A stretch of 64,000 bases of DNA from Saccharothrix sp. NRRL B-16348 (lineage in GTDB: Bacteria > Actinomycetota > Actinomycetes > Mycobacteriales > Pseudonocardiaceae): positions 65,781 to 129,780 of the forward strand of contig NZ_LGED01000214.1 of assembly GCF_001280085.1 (NCBI RefSeq), in the 5' to 3' direction. A model generated the notes under the pieces. It searched no databases. It was not told where the DNA came from and saw nothing but the letters and a program-made list of their open reading frames with translations. Shown in pieces: positions 16,559-26,716 of this stretch (the first letter of the stretch is position 1; every line of letters starts with the position of its first letter). The position numbers and the translations under genes are program-made.

Positions 16559-16591
16559 AGAATCTTAGACGCTAAGAGATTCGGGCCGCAA
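16559..16591 (-). promoter_or_regulatory. Promoter and operator candidate of the monooxygenase gene
   Basis: Read on the minus strand: TTGCGG, an 18-base spacer, TAAGAT, then 8 bases to the ATG (leaderless). A perfect palindrome CTTAG-ACG-CTAAG (16564-16576), extended by flanking AAT/ATT, overlaps the -10, where a repressor would block polymerase. Confidence 0.55.
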
Positions 16592-16596
16592 GACAC

Positions 16597-17613
16597 CTAG
16601 CCGAGCGCGACGACCTCACCCGAACGCGCCGACGCGAACGCCGCCTCGACGACCTCCAGCCCCGCCACCGCGTCGGCCACCGGAACGGGCGCCTGACCAG
16701 CGGCGACGGCCGCGTAGAAGTCCTGGTACGCCCCAGGCTCCGTGCGCACCGGCTCCGCGCCGAGCACGCCCCACTGCTCCACCGCGTCCTCGCCCCACCC
16801 CTCGCCGCCGGGCACCGCGCCCGCCTTCAACGCCTCCTCCTGCGGGTCCATCCCGTGCTTCACGTACGCCGACCGGTCGCCCAGCACCCGGAACCGAGGC
16901 CCCAACGCCGCCGCCAACGCCGACGCCCACAGGTGCGACACCGTGCCGGACGAGTGGGTCAACGCCAGGAACGCGTCGTCGTGCGCACGGGCGCCCGCCC
17001 GCAACGTCCGCACCTCCGCGTACACGCCCGTCGGACGCCCGAACAACGCCACCGCCTGGTCGACCAAATGCGTGCCGAGGTCGAACACGATGCTGCCCAG
17101 GTCGGCCGGGTCGCCGGACTCCTTCCAGCTCTCCTTCACCTCCGGCCGCCACCGCTCGAACCGCGACTCGAACCGGTGCACCCGCCCCAACGCGCCCTCG
17201 CCGACCAGCCGCGCCACGGTGCGGAAGTCGCCGTCCCAGCGCCGGTTGTGGAACGGCGCCAGCAGCAGCCCGCGTGCCGCGGCCAGGTCTGCCAACTCCC
17301 GCGCCTCGGCGGCCGACGGCGCGAACGGCTTGTCCACCACGACGTTCAGCCCGTGCTCCAACGCGGCACGGGCGTGCACGGCGTGGAACCGGTTCGGCGT
17401 GGTCACCACGACCAGGTCGAAGTCGTCGGCCCGCCGCCACACGTCGTCCACCGACGGGATCAGCTCGGCGCCCGGGTACCGGGACGCCACCTCGGCCCGC
17501 CGGTCGGGGTTCCCGGTGACGACGGCGCTCAGCGCCAAGCCGGGCGTGGTGGACAGGAACGGTGCGTGGAAGGCGGCTCCTCCGAGCCCGTAGCCGATCA
17601 GTGCGGTGCGCAT
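16597..17613 (-). CDS. Gfo/Idh/MocA-family oxidoreductase
   Basis: NAD(P)-dependent sugar or inositol-type dehydrogenase, 338 aa. The N-terminal Rossmann fold starts ALIGYGLGGAAFHAPF. The family EKP motif appears as VDKPFAPS near residue 97, and the second domain carries DLGTHLVDQA, whose His is the usual catalytic residue. Substrate unknown. The gene reads away from the cysteine leader/metY unit, and its stop is 43 bases before the monooxygenase start; the latter has its own promoter. Confidence 0.92.
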   Translation of the reverse strand: MRTALIGYGLGGAAFHAPFLSTTPGLALSAVVTGNPDRRAEVASRYPGAELIPSVDDVWRRADDFDLVVVTTPNRFHAVHARAALEHGLNVVVDKPFAPSAAEARELADLAAARGLLLAPFHNRRWDGDFRTVARLVGEGALGRVHRFESRFERWRPEVKESWKESGDPADLGSIVFDLGTHLVDQAVALFGRPTGVYAEVRTLRAGARAHDDAFLALTHSSGTVSHLWASALAAALGPRFRVLGDRSAYVKHGMDPQEEALKAGAVPGGEGWGEDAVEQWGVLGAEPVRTEPGAYQDFYAAVAAGQAPVPVADAVAGLEVVEAAFASARSGEVVALG

Positions 17614-17683
17614 GCCCGAACCCTAAGCGTCCCAAGACGTGGACGCCCTGTCGCGGACCGTCACGCAGCGCTACCTTCGGCCC

Positions 17684-17755
17684 ATGATCCCGCTCGTGGC
17701 ACGTCGGCACGTGGACTACGTGCGCGTCACCAGCACGGCCTGTCGCCCCGTCTGA
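17684..17755 (+). CDS. Cysteine-type leader peptide upstream of metY
   Basis: 23 codons: MIPLVARRHVDYVRVTSTAC then RPV and stop. It matches the actinobacterial leader peptide class with RRHVD..RV.S..C that precedes sulfur-assimilation genes. In mycobacteria these peptides attenuate downstream expression when cysteine is ample and relieve it when ribosomes stall at Cys codons. Here a single Cys codon (TGT) is near the end. The ATG lies 6 bases after TACCTT (17672-17677), so translation is probably leaderless. It ends 74 bases before metY. Confidence 0.8.
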   Translation: MIPLVARRHVDYVRVTSTACRPV

Positions 17756-17829
17756 CCCACCTCACCACCCCGCGCGCCGGGTGTCTTCGGCGTGCCCGAA
17801 AACCACTGCCCAGACAGGGAGACACCAGC

Positions 17830-19115
<1,286 letters not shown>

Positions 19116-19119
<4 letters not shown>

Positions 19120-20180
19120 GCCACGAGGCCACTTCCGGGAAGACCCCTCCCACCGCCGGCGGGTGGCGGGAGGGGGACCCGAACGGGCGCAGGCAGTGGT
19201 GCCGCGGCGCGCTGCCTGGCCTGCCGGGGCTGGCGATCGCCTACGAGACGTGGGGCGAGCTGAACGCGGACCGGTCGAACGCGGTGCTGGTGCTGCACGC
19301 GTTGACCGGCGACAGCCACGTGGCGGGCCCGGCCGAGCCGGGTCACCCCACGCCCGGCTGGTGGGACGGCCTGGTCGGGCCGGGGCGCGCGCTGGACACC
19401 GAGCGCTGGTTCGTGGTCGCGCCGAACGTGCTGGGCGGCTGCCAGGGCACCACGGGACCGTGGGCGACCGCGCCGGACGGCAGGCCGTGGGGCGCGCGGT
19501 TCCCCCGCGTCACGGTGCGCGTCCAGGTGGCGGCCGAGGTGCTGCTGGCCGACGCGTTGGGCGTCGACGCGTGGGCTGCCGTGCTGGGCGGCTCGATGGG
19601 CGGGATGCGGGCGTTGGAGTGGGCGGTGTCCGAGCCCGACCGGGTGCGGGCGCTGCTCGTGCTGGCCGCGCCCGCGGCGTCCACGGCCGAGCACGTCGCG
19701 CTGGCGTCCGCCCAGCTGCACGCCATCCGGCTCGACCCGGTCGGCGGTCTCGGGGTGGCCCGCCGGATCGCGCACATCGGCTACCGCGGCGAGTCGGAGC
19801 TGGCCGCCCGGTTCGGCCGCGAGGTGCGCGCGGACGGCCGGTTCGAGGTGGAGTCCTACCTCGACCACCACGCGGCCAAGCTGGTCGGCCGGTTCGACCC
19901 GGCCAGCTACGTCACCCTCACCGAGGCCATGAACAGCCACGACGTCGGCCGCGGCCGGGGTGGGGTGCGGGCCGCGCTGAGCCGCGTCACGGCCCGCACC
20001 CTCGTGGCCGGCATCGACTCCGACCGCCTGTACCCGCTGCGGCAGCAGGCCGAGATCGCCGACGCCGTGCCCGGCGCCGGCGACCTGCGCGTGGTGACCT
20101 CGCCGTACGGCCACGACGCGTTCCTCATCGAGGTCGACCAGGTGTCGAAGCTGGTCTCCGAACTGCTCGAGTCGGGCTAG
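19116..20180 (+). CDS. metX: Homoserine O-acetyltransferase
   Basis: Acetyl-CoA-dependent activation of homoserine, the step before MetY. Alpha/beta-hydrolase fold, 354 aa. The nucleophile Ser is in LGGSMGGMRALEW (about residue 160); the Asp is in IDSDRLYPL and the His in YGHDAFL. NVLGGCQGTTGP is the conserved oxyanion-side segment. The GTG start overlaps the metY stop by four bases. Its stop TAG shares CTAG with the stop of the convergent chitinase gene. Confidence 0.97.
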
Positions 20181-21733
20181 AACCCGGCCGTGATCCGGGT
20201 GAACTCCCAGTCGGCCTGCGGGATGCCGCTGCAGTGGGACGACACCTGGCCGTCGCAGCCGCCGCGGTCGCGGTTGACCGCCCAGAACGCGAACCGGGCC
20301 AGCCCGTTGGACTTCGACCAGTCGCGCAGCTGGGTCCACGTCTGGGTGGTCGTCACCTCGCGCTGGTCGGACAGGCCGTTCATGCCCGAGATGCCGACGT
20401 GCCGGAACGCCTCCGCGTCCGACCACCCGAACGTGGCCTTCAGCTTGTTCTTCAGCCCGGTGGCCGCGTTGACCGTGTCCGTGCCGATGTTCGAACTGCC
20501 GAAGTCGAACGGCATGATCGTGAACACGTCGACGCCCGCGCCGATCGCCGCCGCCCGCTCGACCAGCCTGTTGCCCCAGGAGTTCGGGCCGGTGGTCGTG
20601 GTGCCGAACGTGACGATGGTCTGAATGCCGGGGTTGTTCGCCTTGACGATCTTGAGCGCCTCCAGGATCCGGTCCTGCACGGCGGCGTTCTCGAACTCGT
20701 CGGTGTTCTCGATGTCGATGTCGATCGCCTTCAGCCCGTAGGCGTTGATGACCTGCTGGTACGCGCCGGCCAGCGCCTGCGGGGTCGAGCAGTTCGGGCC
20801 GAGCTTGTTGCCGCTCCACCCGCCGAACGACGGCACGACGTCGCCGCCGGCCGCCCGGATCTGCTGGATGGCCTGCGCGTCGACGCCGCCGGCCAGCGGC
20901 CGGTTGCCGTCCCACGCGGGGTTGCAGCCGCCGGACGACAGCACGAACGCCATGGTGAACCACTTGACGCCGGTGGTGCTCATGATCGTGGCCGGCGCGG
21001 GCGGGTTGCCCCAGCCGAGGAACAGGTACGGCGCGCCGCGCCCGCCGACCGGGTTCGTGCCCGGCTGGGTGGTCGCGGCGACCTGGTTCGACGGGCCCGA
21101 GGTGTTCGACGCGGCGTCACGGGCGCGGACCGTGAACGTGTACGCGGTGGATGCGTTCAGGCCGGTCACGGTGGCGGTGGTGCCGCTGACCGAGGTGGCG
21201 ACCGTCGCGCCCCGGTACACGTCGTACGCGGTCACGCCGACGTTGTCGGTCGACGCGGTCCAGGCCAGGGAGACCGAGTCGGCGGTGGTGCCGGTGACGC
21301 GCAGGGAGCCGGGCGCGCCGGGCGCGACCGTGTCGCCGCCACCGCCGGCGCAGGGAGCCCCGTTGACGGTGCAGTTGAGCGGCGCGCCGGAACCGGTGCC
21401 GACGAAGCCGAAGCTCGTCGACGCGCCGACACCGACGCCGCCGTTGTACTCGCGGTTGGTCGCCACGTAATGATCACCCGATCGGGTGACAAGGGTGTCC
21501 CAGTACGACCCGAGCGCGGTGCCCGCGGGCAGGTCGAACTCGATGCGCCACGCGGTGATGGCGGAGGGTCCGCCGTTGGCGACGGTGAACCTGGCCTCGA
21601 AGCCGCTGCCCCAGTCCTGGGTCTTGGCGAACGTGGCGGTGACGCCCGGCGCCGCTTGCGCGGCCGGGCCGACGACCAGTGAACCTAGGGCGAGTGCGCT
21701 TGCTGCGAGCAGCGCGCTCGTTCGTCGTGACAT
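20177..21733 (-). CDS. Secreted GH18 chitinase with CBM2 and fibronectin III domains
   Basis: Extracellular chitinase, 518 aa. Signal peptide about 1-28 (AAQA/APG), a CBM2 carbohydrate-binding domain about 30-130 with two Cys at its end, a fibronectin type III domain about 135-225, and a GH18 barrel about 235-518. The catalytic motif reads KAIDIDIEN: the DxDxE core is intact but the first Asp of DxxDxDxE is Lys. GAGGAGG precedes the ATG. A DasR-like site sits 54-65 bases upstream, so N-acetylglucosamine control is likely. Confidence 0.95.
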   Translation of the reverse strand: MSRRTSALLAASALALGSLVVGPAAQAAPGVTATFAKTQDWGSGFEARFTVANGGPSAITAWRIEFDLPAGTALGSYWDTLVTRSGDHYVATNREYNGGVGVGASTSFGFVGTGSGAPLNCTVNGAPCAGGGGDTVAPGAPGSLRVTGTTADSVSLAWTASTDNVGVTAYDVYRGATVATSVSGTTATVTGLNASTAYTFTVRARDAASNTSGPSNQVAATTQPGTNPVGGRGAPYLFLGWGNPPAPATIMSTTGVKWFTMAFVLSSGGCNPAWDGNRPLAGGVDAQAIQQIRAAGGDVVPSFGGWSGNKLGPNCSTPQALAGAYQQVINAYGLKAIDIDIENTDEFENAAVQDRILEALKIVKANNPGIQTIVTFGTTTTGPNSWGNRLVERAAAIGAGVDVFTIMPFDFGSSNIGTDTVNAATGLKNKLKATFGWSDAEAFRHVGISGMNGLSDQREVTTTQTWTQLRDWSKSNGLARFAFWAVNRDRGGCDGQVSSHCSGIPQADWEFTRITAGF

Positions 21734-21784
21734 GAGGAGTCCTCCTCGGCGGGATCGGCAGGGTGAATCGCGCCCACCTCGGAG

Positions 21785-21800
21785 AGTGGTCTAGACCATG
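21785..21800. promoter_or_regulatory. DasR-responsive element (dre) of the chitinase gene
   Basis: AGTGGTCTAGACCATG; the core TGGTCTAGACCA is a perfect 12-bp palindrome identical to the consensus operator of DasR, the GntR-type repressor of chitin and GlcNAc genes in streptomycetes. Confidence 0.8.
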
Positions 21801-21864
21801 TGAAATGGCAAGGTTCTTTACTGATTTGCCGGCGCGCGAGCACGCCGGAAGGGGGCGAACGGGC

Positions 21865-22365
21865 CTATTCCTCGATCGCGGTCGCGATCCACGGCGACAC
21901 GGGCAGGTCGCGCAGCCCGCACTCCACGGCCAGCTTCACCGTCCACCGCAGCGCCTGGAGCACCACCGTGGCCAGCTCCTGCGGCTGCCCGTTGGCCAGC
22001 GCGATCTCGATCTGCTCGGCCGCGGCCTCCTGGTCGCCGTGCACCTCGGCGAGCAGCGTGCGGATCGCGGTGCGGACCGGCGGGTCGGCGTCGTCGATCG
22101 GCACCTCCTGCCCGTCCTCGTCGAAGACCTGCATCTTCACCGGTGTCGCGCCGCCCGAGCCGAGGGCGGCGACCATGGCGCTGCACTCGGAGAAGAGCAG
22201 GAGGACCAGCTCCCGGATCTCCTCGTTGCCCTCGGGCGAGCCGCTGAGGTACCCGGTGACGAGGTCGACGGCGACCGCGTCCTCCCCGACCTTCGCCGCG
22301 GTCAGGGCCTCACCGGCCACGGCCTGGAGCCGCGACCAGCGATCCGGATCTTGCTGCGGGTGCAT
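21865..22365 (-). CDS. Hypothetical protein, helical, actinomycete type
   Basis: 166 aa, no signal peptide or membrane segment, predicted mostly helical and acidic. One Cys-rich-free hydrophobic core segment (RELVLLLFSECSAMVAAL) is followed by a short beta-like insert (VKMQVFDEDGQEVPID), then two more helices. I do not recognise the family. It stands alone between the chitinase promoter and the divergent two-component system, facing away from the latter. Codon use is normal for the region. Confidence 0.6.
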   Translation of the reverse strand: MHPQQDPDRWSRLQAVAGEALTAAKVGEDAVAVDLVTGYLSGSPEGNEEIRELVLLLFSECSAMVAALGSGGATPVKMQVFDEDGQEVPIDDADPPVRTAIRTLLAEVHGDQEAAAEQIEIALANGQPQELATVVLQALRWTVKLAVECGLRDLPVSPWIATAIEE

Positions 22366-22554
22366 TCAGCCATCTTCCAACACGGAGTAGGGGCGCACAG
22401 CTCTGCATATTGCCTACCCGGTGGTGTTCGCCCGCCGCAACGGCTTGTCCGGTGGGCCGCTTCTCGGGTATGGGCGCGGTCGGGCGCGTCGTACCGGGGT
22501 ATGACAGACCGTGGTGGCATGTGCGGGCGCGGCCCGCCGCCTAGCATCGGGACC

Positions 22555-23670
22555 GTGATCCGCACTCTCCTCCAGGTCGTGCTGTTCCGCGACCGCTCGC
22601 GGGTCTTCGAGGGCGTCCGCTTCCGCCGCCCGCTCATGGTGTTGGTGCTGCTCCACGGCCTGATCATCGCGATCGGGGTGAGCCAGAGCTACGTCTCGGT
22701 GGAGGACCCGGACGGCTGGTGGCCGCTGCTGTTCGCCGTCGTCGCCGGCAGCGTGGCACTGACGCTGCGCTCCACGCTCGTGGCGTGGCGGCTGGCCACG
22801 GCCGGCCTGGTCGTGATGAGGCTGCTCACGCCGTCCGAACCCGTGGTCATGGGCAGTTGGCAGTGGTGGTGGTACGTGCCGGTGCTGCTGGCGGTCGCGA
22901 CCCGCCACCGCGGCCGGGTCGTGCTGCTCGTGGGCCTGATCACGTCGGGCGTGCTGTACGCGATGGACCAGTCGGCCGACCTGCTCCAGGACGTCGCCCT
23001 GCTGCTGCTGGTGCTCCTGCTCGGGTACGCGTTCGGCGCGCGCGGGCGGGCCGAGCAGCGGTTCCACGCCGAGCAGGACGAGAAGGCGGCGCTGGTCGAG
23101 CGCGCCCGGATCGCCCGCGAGATGCACGACGTGGTCGCGCACCACATGTCGCTGGTGGTGGTCCGGTGCGAGACCGCGCCCTACCGGATCGCGGACCTGC
23201 CCGAGGCGGGCAAGCGCGAGTTCGCCGAGCTGGGCGCGGCGGCACGGGCCGCGATCACGGACATGCAGCAGCTGCTCGGCGTGCTGCGGGCGTCCGGCGA
23301 GCGGGCCGACCGGACGCCGCAGCCGGGGTTGGCCGACATCAGGTCGCTGCACGCGGACGCGTCCGTGACCGACGCCGACGTGCCGGAGGCGGTCGGGCTG
23401 ACCGCGTACCGGATCGTGCAGGAGGCGCTCACGAACGCCGGTCGGCACGCGCCGGGCTCGACCACGGCGGTGACCGTCGACCTGGTGGGCGACGAGCTGC
23501 GGGTCGTCGTGCGGAACACGGCGGGCGGGCCGTCGCGCGGCGGTGGCGGCGGGCACGGGCTCAGGGGCATGCGGGAACGGGTGGCGGTGCACGGCGGTTC
23601 GCTGACCGCCGGACCGACCGCGGACGGGGGGTTCGAAGTGCGGGCGATCGTGCCGGTGGGGCAGCGATGA
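22555..23670 (+). CDS. Sensor histidine kinase, NarL/DesK-type
   Basis: Membrane sensor kinase, 371 aa. About five membrane helices (30-165) form the sensor, with almost no extracellular domain, as in kinases that sense the membrane itself. The HisKA_3 H-box is ERARIAREMHDVVAHHMS (His near 191), followed by an HATPase domain (VQEALTNAGRHAPG, then GHGLRGMRERV). The GTG start lies 7 bases after TAGCAT, so the mRNA is probably leaderless. It overlaps its response regulator by ATGA. Confidence 0.93.
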   Translation: MIRTLLQVVLFRDRSRVFEGVRFRRPLMVLVLLHGLIIAIGVSQSYVSVEDPDGWWPLLFAVVAGSVALTLRSTLVAWRLATAGLVVMRLLTPSEPVVMGSWQWWWYVPVLLAVATRHRGRVVLLVGLITSGVLYAMDQSADLLQDVALLLLVLLLGYAFGARGRAEQRFHAEQDEKAALVERARIAREMHDVVAHHMSLVVVRCETAPYRIADLPEAGKREFAELGAAARAAITDMQQLLGVLRASGERADRTPQPGLADIRSLHADASVTDADVPEAVGLTAYRIVQEALTNAGRHAPGSTTAVTVDLVGDELRVVVRNTAGGPSRGGGGGHGLRGMRERVAVHGGSLTAGPTADGGFEVRAIVPVGQR

Positions 23671-24314
23671 TCAAGGTGCTGGTGGCGGACGACCAGGAGA
23701 TGGTGCGCGAGGGGTTCTCCGCGCTGCTGGACGCCCAGCCGGACATCAGCGTGGTCGGGTCGGCCGGTGACGGTGTCGCCGCCGTCAGCGAGGTGCGCAG
23801 GCTGGCGCCGGACGTGGTGCTGATGGACGTGCGGATGCCGGAGATGGACGGGCTGACCGCGACCCGGCTGCTGGCCGCCGACCCGGTGAAGGTGCTCGTG
23901 CTGACCACGTTCGACCTGGACGACTACGTCTACGAGGCGTTGCGGGCCGGTGCCAGCGGGTTCCTGCTCAAGCACGCGCCCGCGAGCGAGCTGCTGACCG
24001 CGGTGCGGGTGGTGGCGCGCGGCGACGCGTTGCTGGCGCCCTCGGTGACCAAGCGGCTCATCGAGGACTTCGTGAAGGCGCAGCCGGTGCGGGTGGTGAA
24101 GCCCGCCGCGCTGACCGCGTTGACCGAGCGGGAGACCGAGGTGCTGCGGCTGATCGCGCAGGGCCTGTCGAACGGCGAGATCGCCGGCCACCTGGTGCTG
24201 GCCGAGCAGACGGTGAAGACGCACGTGAGCCGGGTGCTGATGAAGCTCGGCCTGCGCGACCGGGCGCAGGCCGTGATCGCGGCCTACGAGTCCGGTCTCG
24301 TGGTACCCCGGTAG
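23667..24314 (+). CDS. Response regulator, NarL/LuxR type
   Basis: Partner of the upstream kinase, 215 aa. The receiver domain has the acidic pair at 8-9 (ADDQ), phospho-acceptor Asp54 (LMDVRMPEMDG), Thr in LVLTTFD and Lys in FLLKHAP. The LuxR-type helix-turn-helix covers about 148-210 (LTERETEVLRLIAQGLSNGEI, read in two parts). The next gene downstream starts 63 bases on with its own -10, so the lipid-type genes may be targets rather than operon members. Confidence 0.95.
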   Translation: MIKVLVADDQEMVREGFSALLDAQPDISVVGSAGDGVAAVSEVRRLAPDVVLMDVRMPEMDGLTATRLLAADPVKVLVLTTFDLDDYVYEALRAGASGFLLKHAPASELLTAVRVVARGDALLAPSVTKRLIEDFVKAQPVRVVKPAALTALTERETEVLRLIAQGLSNGEIAGHLVLAEQTVKTHVSRVLMKLGLRDRAQAVIAAYESGLVVPR

Positions 24315-24377
24315 GGCCTCGGGAACGGCACCACGGGGTGACGCTCCGGGGGTCGTGGTCTTCCTAACTTCGGCGTC

Positions 24378-25052
24378 ATGTCGAAGAAGATCGCGTTGGT
24401 GGCCGCGCTGCTGGTCCTGGCGACGCCGGGTGGCGACCCGCCCGCGTTCACGCCCCGGGTCGAGGTGCACGGCGACCTCGCGCGGGCCGCGCACGTCGCG
24501 GTCGTCGTGCCGGGGTCCGATGTGGACGATCAGCGGTTCACCGCGACGGTCGGGCGGATGGCGCGCGACCTGCACGCGTCCGTCGGGCGGGACGACGTCG
24601 CGGTGGTCGCGTGGCTCGGGTACCGGACACCGTCCGGGCTCGGGGTGGACGCGGCCGGCGGCCGGTTGGCGCGGGCCGGCGCGGTCGCGCTGACCGAGTA
24701 CGTGCGGACGTTGCCGGGGCACGTGCACCTGCTGTGCCACAGCTACGGGTCGGTGGTGTGCGGGCTGGCCCAGCCGCACGTCGACGACGTGGTGCTCCTC
24801 GGGTCGCCCGGCGTGCGGGTCGACTCGGTGGCGTCCGGCGCGCGGGTGTGGGCGGCGCGGGGCGGCCGGGACTGGACGCGCTGGGTGCCGTCCGTGCGGC
24901 TGGGCGACCTGGGGCACGGTGCGGACCCGGTCGACCCGGCGTTCGGCGCGCGGGTGTTCGACGTCGGCGACATCAGGCACGACGAGTACTTCCGGGAGGG
25001 CACGGCGTCGTTGCGCGCCCTGGCCCGGATCGCGGTGGGGGAGACGCCATGA
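24378..25052 (+). CDS. Secreted alpha/beta hydrolase, DUF1023 type
   Basis: 224 aa with a short signal peptide (about 1-16). The DUF1023 pattern is clear: AVVVPGSDVDD, VAVVAWLGYRTPSG, the nucleophile elbow LLCHSYGSVV (Ser122), then DDVVLLGSPGV. The elbow is CHSYGS, a GxSxG variant. The family is an uncharacterised esterase/lipase-like group of actinomycetes. TAACTT is 7 bases before the ATG (leaderless). It overlaps the acyltransferase gene by ATGA, so the two form an operon: a possible deacylase plus acyltransferase pair. Confidence 0.88.
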   Translation: MSKKIALVAALLVLATPGGDPPAFTPRVEVHGDLARAAHVAVVVPGSDVDDQRFTATVGRMARDLHASVGRDDVAVVAWLGYRTPSGLGVDAAGGRLARAGAVALTEYVRTLPGHVHLLCHSYGSVVCGLAQPHVDDVVLLGSPGVRVDSVASGARVWAARGGRDWTRWVPSVRLGDLGHGADPVDPAFGARVFDVGDIRHDEYFREGTASLRALARIAVGETP

Positions 25053-26716
25053 CCAGGGATCCGGTGATCGACGCGACGCGGGCGATCGCGATCGTCGGGG
25101 TGGTGCTGGGGCACTGGCTGGTGACGGCCGTGGTGCTCACCGGTGACGGGCTGGTGGTGGACAGCCCGCTGCGGTGGATGCCGGAGCTGGCGCCGCTGAC
25201 CTGGGTGCTCCAGACGTTGGGCCTGTTCTTCTTCACCGGCGGGTTCGGCGCGGCGCGGTCGGTCGTGCCGTGGTGGCTGCGGGCGCGGAAGCTCGTGCTG
25301 CCGGTGGCGGTGCTGCTCGGCGCGTGGGCCACCGTCCTCTTCGGACTGTCGCTGCGCGGGTTGCCGCAGCAGACCGTGATGACCGTCGGGTACCTCGTCG
25401 TGACGCCGCTGTGGTTCCTCGGCGTTTACGTCGTGCTGTCGGCGTTCACGCCGTTGCTGCGGCGGCTGGGGTGGTGGGGCGTGGTGATCCCGGTGGCGCT
25501 GGTGGCCGTGGACGTGGGCTGGGTGAACGTGGTCGCGGTGTGGTGGGCGCCGTGGCAGGTGGGCGTGCTCGTGGCGCAACGCGGGCAGCACCGCTCGTGG
25601 GGTGCGGTGCTGCTGGCGGTCGGCGGGGTGGCGTTCGCGCTGCTGTTGGCCGCCGGTTACCCGGCCAGCGCGGTCGGGGTGCCCGGCGCGGCGGAGTCGA
25701 ACCTGTCGCCGCCGTCGGCCGCGGCGCTGGCGTTGGCGCTGGCCCAGGTGGGGTTGGTGCTGCTGGTCCGGCCGTCGTTCCTGGCCCGGAAGGTGAGCGC
25801 ACGGGCGTTGAACGCGCGGGCGTTGCCGATCTTCCTGGTGCACCAGAGCGCGTTGCTGGTGGTGACGTTGGCGGGTTCGGCGTTCGGCTCGTTGCGCGGC
25901 CTGCACACGCCGCCGTCGGACGCGCTATGGGTGCTGGAGCGCGGGACGTGGCTGCCGGTGTTCACCTGTGTGTGCCTGGTCCTGCTTCGGTATCGCCGCG
26001 AGCAGGGCGGCGGCGATCGTCGCGCCGTGCAGGACGACCATCGCGCCGGTGGGTTCGAGCACCAGCAGCGGCGGCACGCAGGCCAGCGCGGTGAGCAGCC
26101 AGGGCCGCCGGCCGTGGCACGTGCCGGCGTGCGCGGTGTGCAGCAGGTACCAGCCCAGCAGCAGGTGGATCAGGTTCTGGAGGGGGTCGACCTTGAACAC
26201 GACCAGCGTGCCCGCCGCGCCCGCGAACCCGGTGACCACGAACCCGAGGACGCCCAGCACCCCGTAGCCGGCGCCGAGCGTGACGGCGAGCCGGGTGCGG
26301 TGGGTCTCGCGGGTGCGGCAGGGGCTGAGCGCGGCGTTGCGCTCGAAGCGGTGGAACACGGCCAGGACGGGCAGGAGCAGCAGGACCAGCACGGCGAGCC
26401 AGCGCGGCTTGGTGGCGACCCAGTCGAACGCGGCCGGGGAGTCCAGCAGGCCGAGCACGCCGATCACGGCCGCCAGCACGGTCAGGTAGCCGAGGTAGAC
26501 GGTCATGGGCGCGGTCCGGGCGAACTCGAAGACCCGCCACTGCCTGCGACCCTCGAGCCACGCCGTGACGCGGGGCCTGAGCAGCAGCACGAGGCAGATC
26601 TGGGCGAGGCCGAGGACGAGCAGGCACACCGTGGGCGGGCTGAGGTTCGAGCTGCCCTCGCCGGGCAGCGGCATCATCGTGCGCGGGTAGCCGCCGAACG
26701 TGATCAGCGCCAGTAG
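25049..26716 (+). CDS. Acyltransferase-3 family membrane protein with antisense read-through tail
   Basis: Integral membrane acyltransferase-3 protein. The domain covers residues 1-320 with about ten helices, catalytic His22 in RAIAIVGVVLGHW, and a loop motif ESNLSPPS shared with its convergent neighbour. No stop occurs at the natural end (LVLLRYRRE, near 25995). The frame stays open another ~235 codons as antisense of the neighbour, encoding a charged, Gln/His/Arg-rich tail with no domain character. Either the tail is made or the true stop was lost; a sequencing frameshift is also possible. The functional domain is well supported, the C-terminus is not. Confidence 0.75.
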   Translation: MTRDPVIDATRAIAIVGVVLGHWLVTAVVLTGDGLVVDSPLRWMPELAPLTWVLQTLGLFFFTGGFGAARSVVPWWLRARKLVLPVAVLLGAWATVLFGLSLRGLPQQTVMTVGYLVVTPLWFLGVYVVLSAFTPLLRRLGWWGVVIPVALVAVDVGWVNVVAVWWAPWQVGVLVAQRGQHRSWGAVLLAVGGVAFALLLAAGYPASAVGVPGAAESNLSPPSAAALALALAQVGLVLLVRPSFLARKVSARALNARALPIFLVHQSALLVVTLAGSAFGSLRGLHTPPSDALWVLERGTWLPVFTCVCLVLLRYRREQGGGDRRAVQDDHRAGGFEHQQRRHAGQRGEQPGPPAVARAGVRGVQQVPAQQQVDQVLEGVDLEHDQRARRAREPGDHEPEDAQHPVAGAERDGEPGAVGLAGAAGAERGVALEAVEHGQDGQEQQDQHGEPARLGGDPVERGRGVQQAEHADHGRQHGQVAEVDGHGRGPGELEDPPLPATLEPRRDAGPEQQHEADLGEAEDEQAHRGRAEVRAALAGQRHHRARVAAERDQRQ

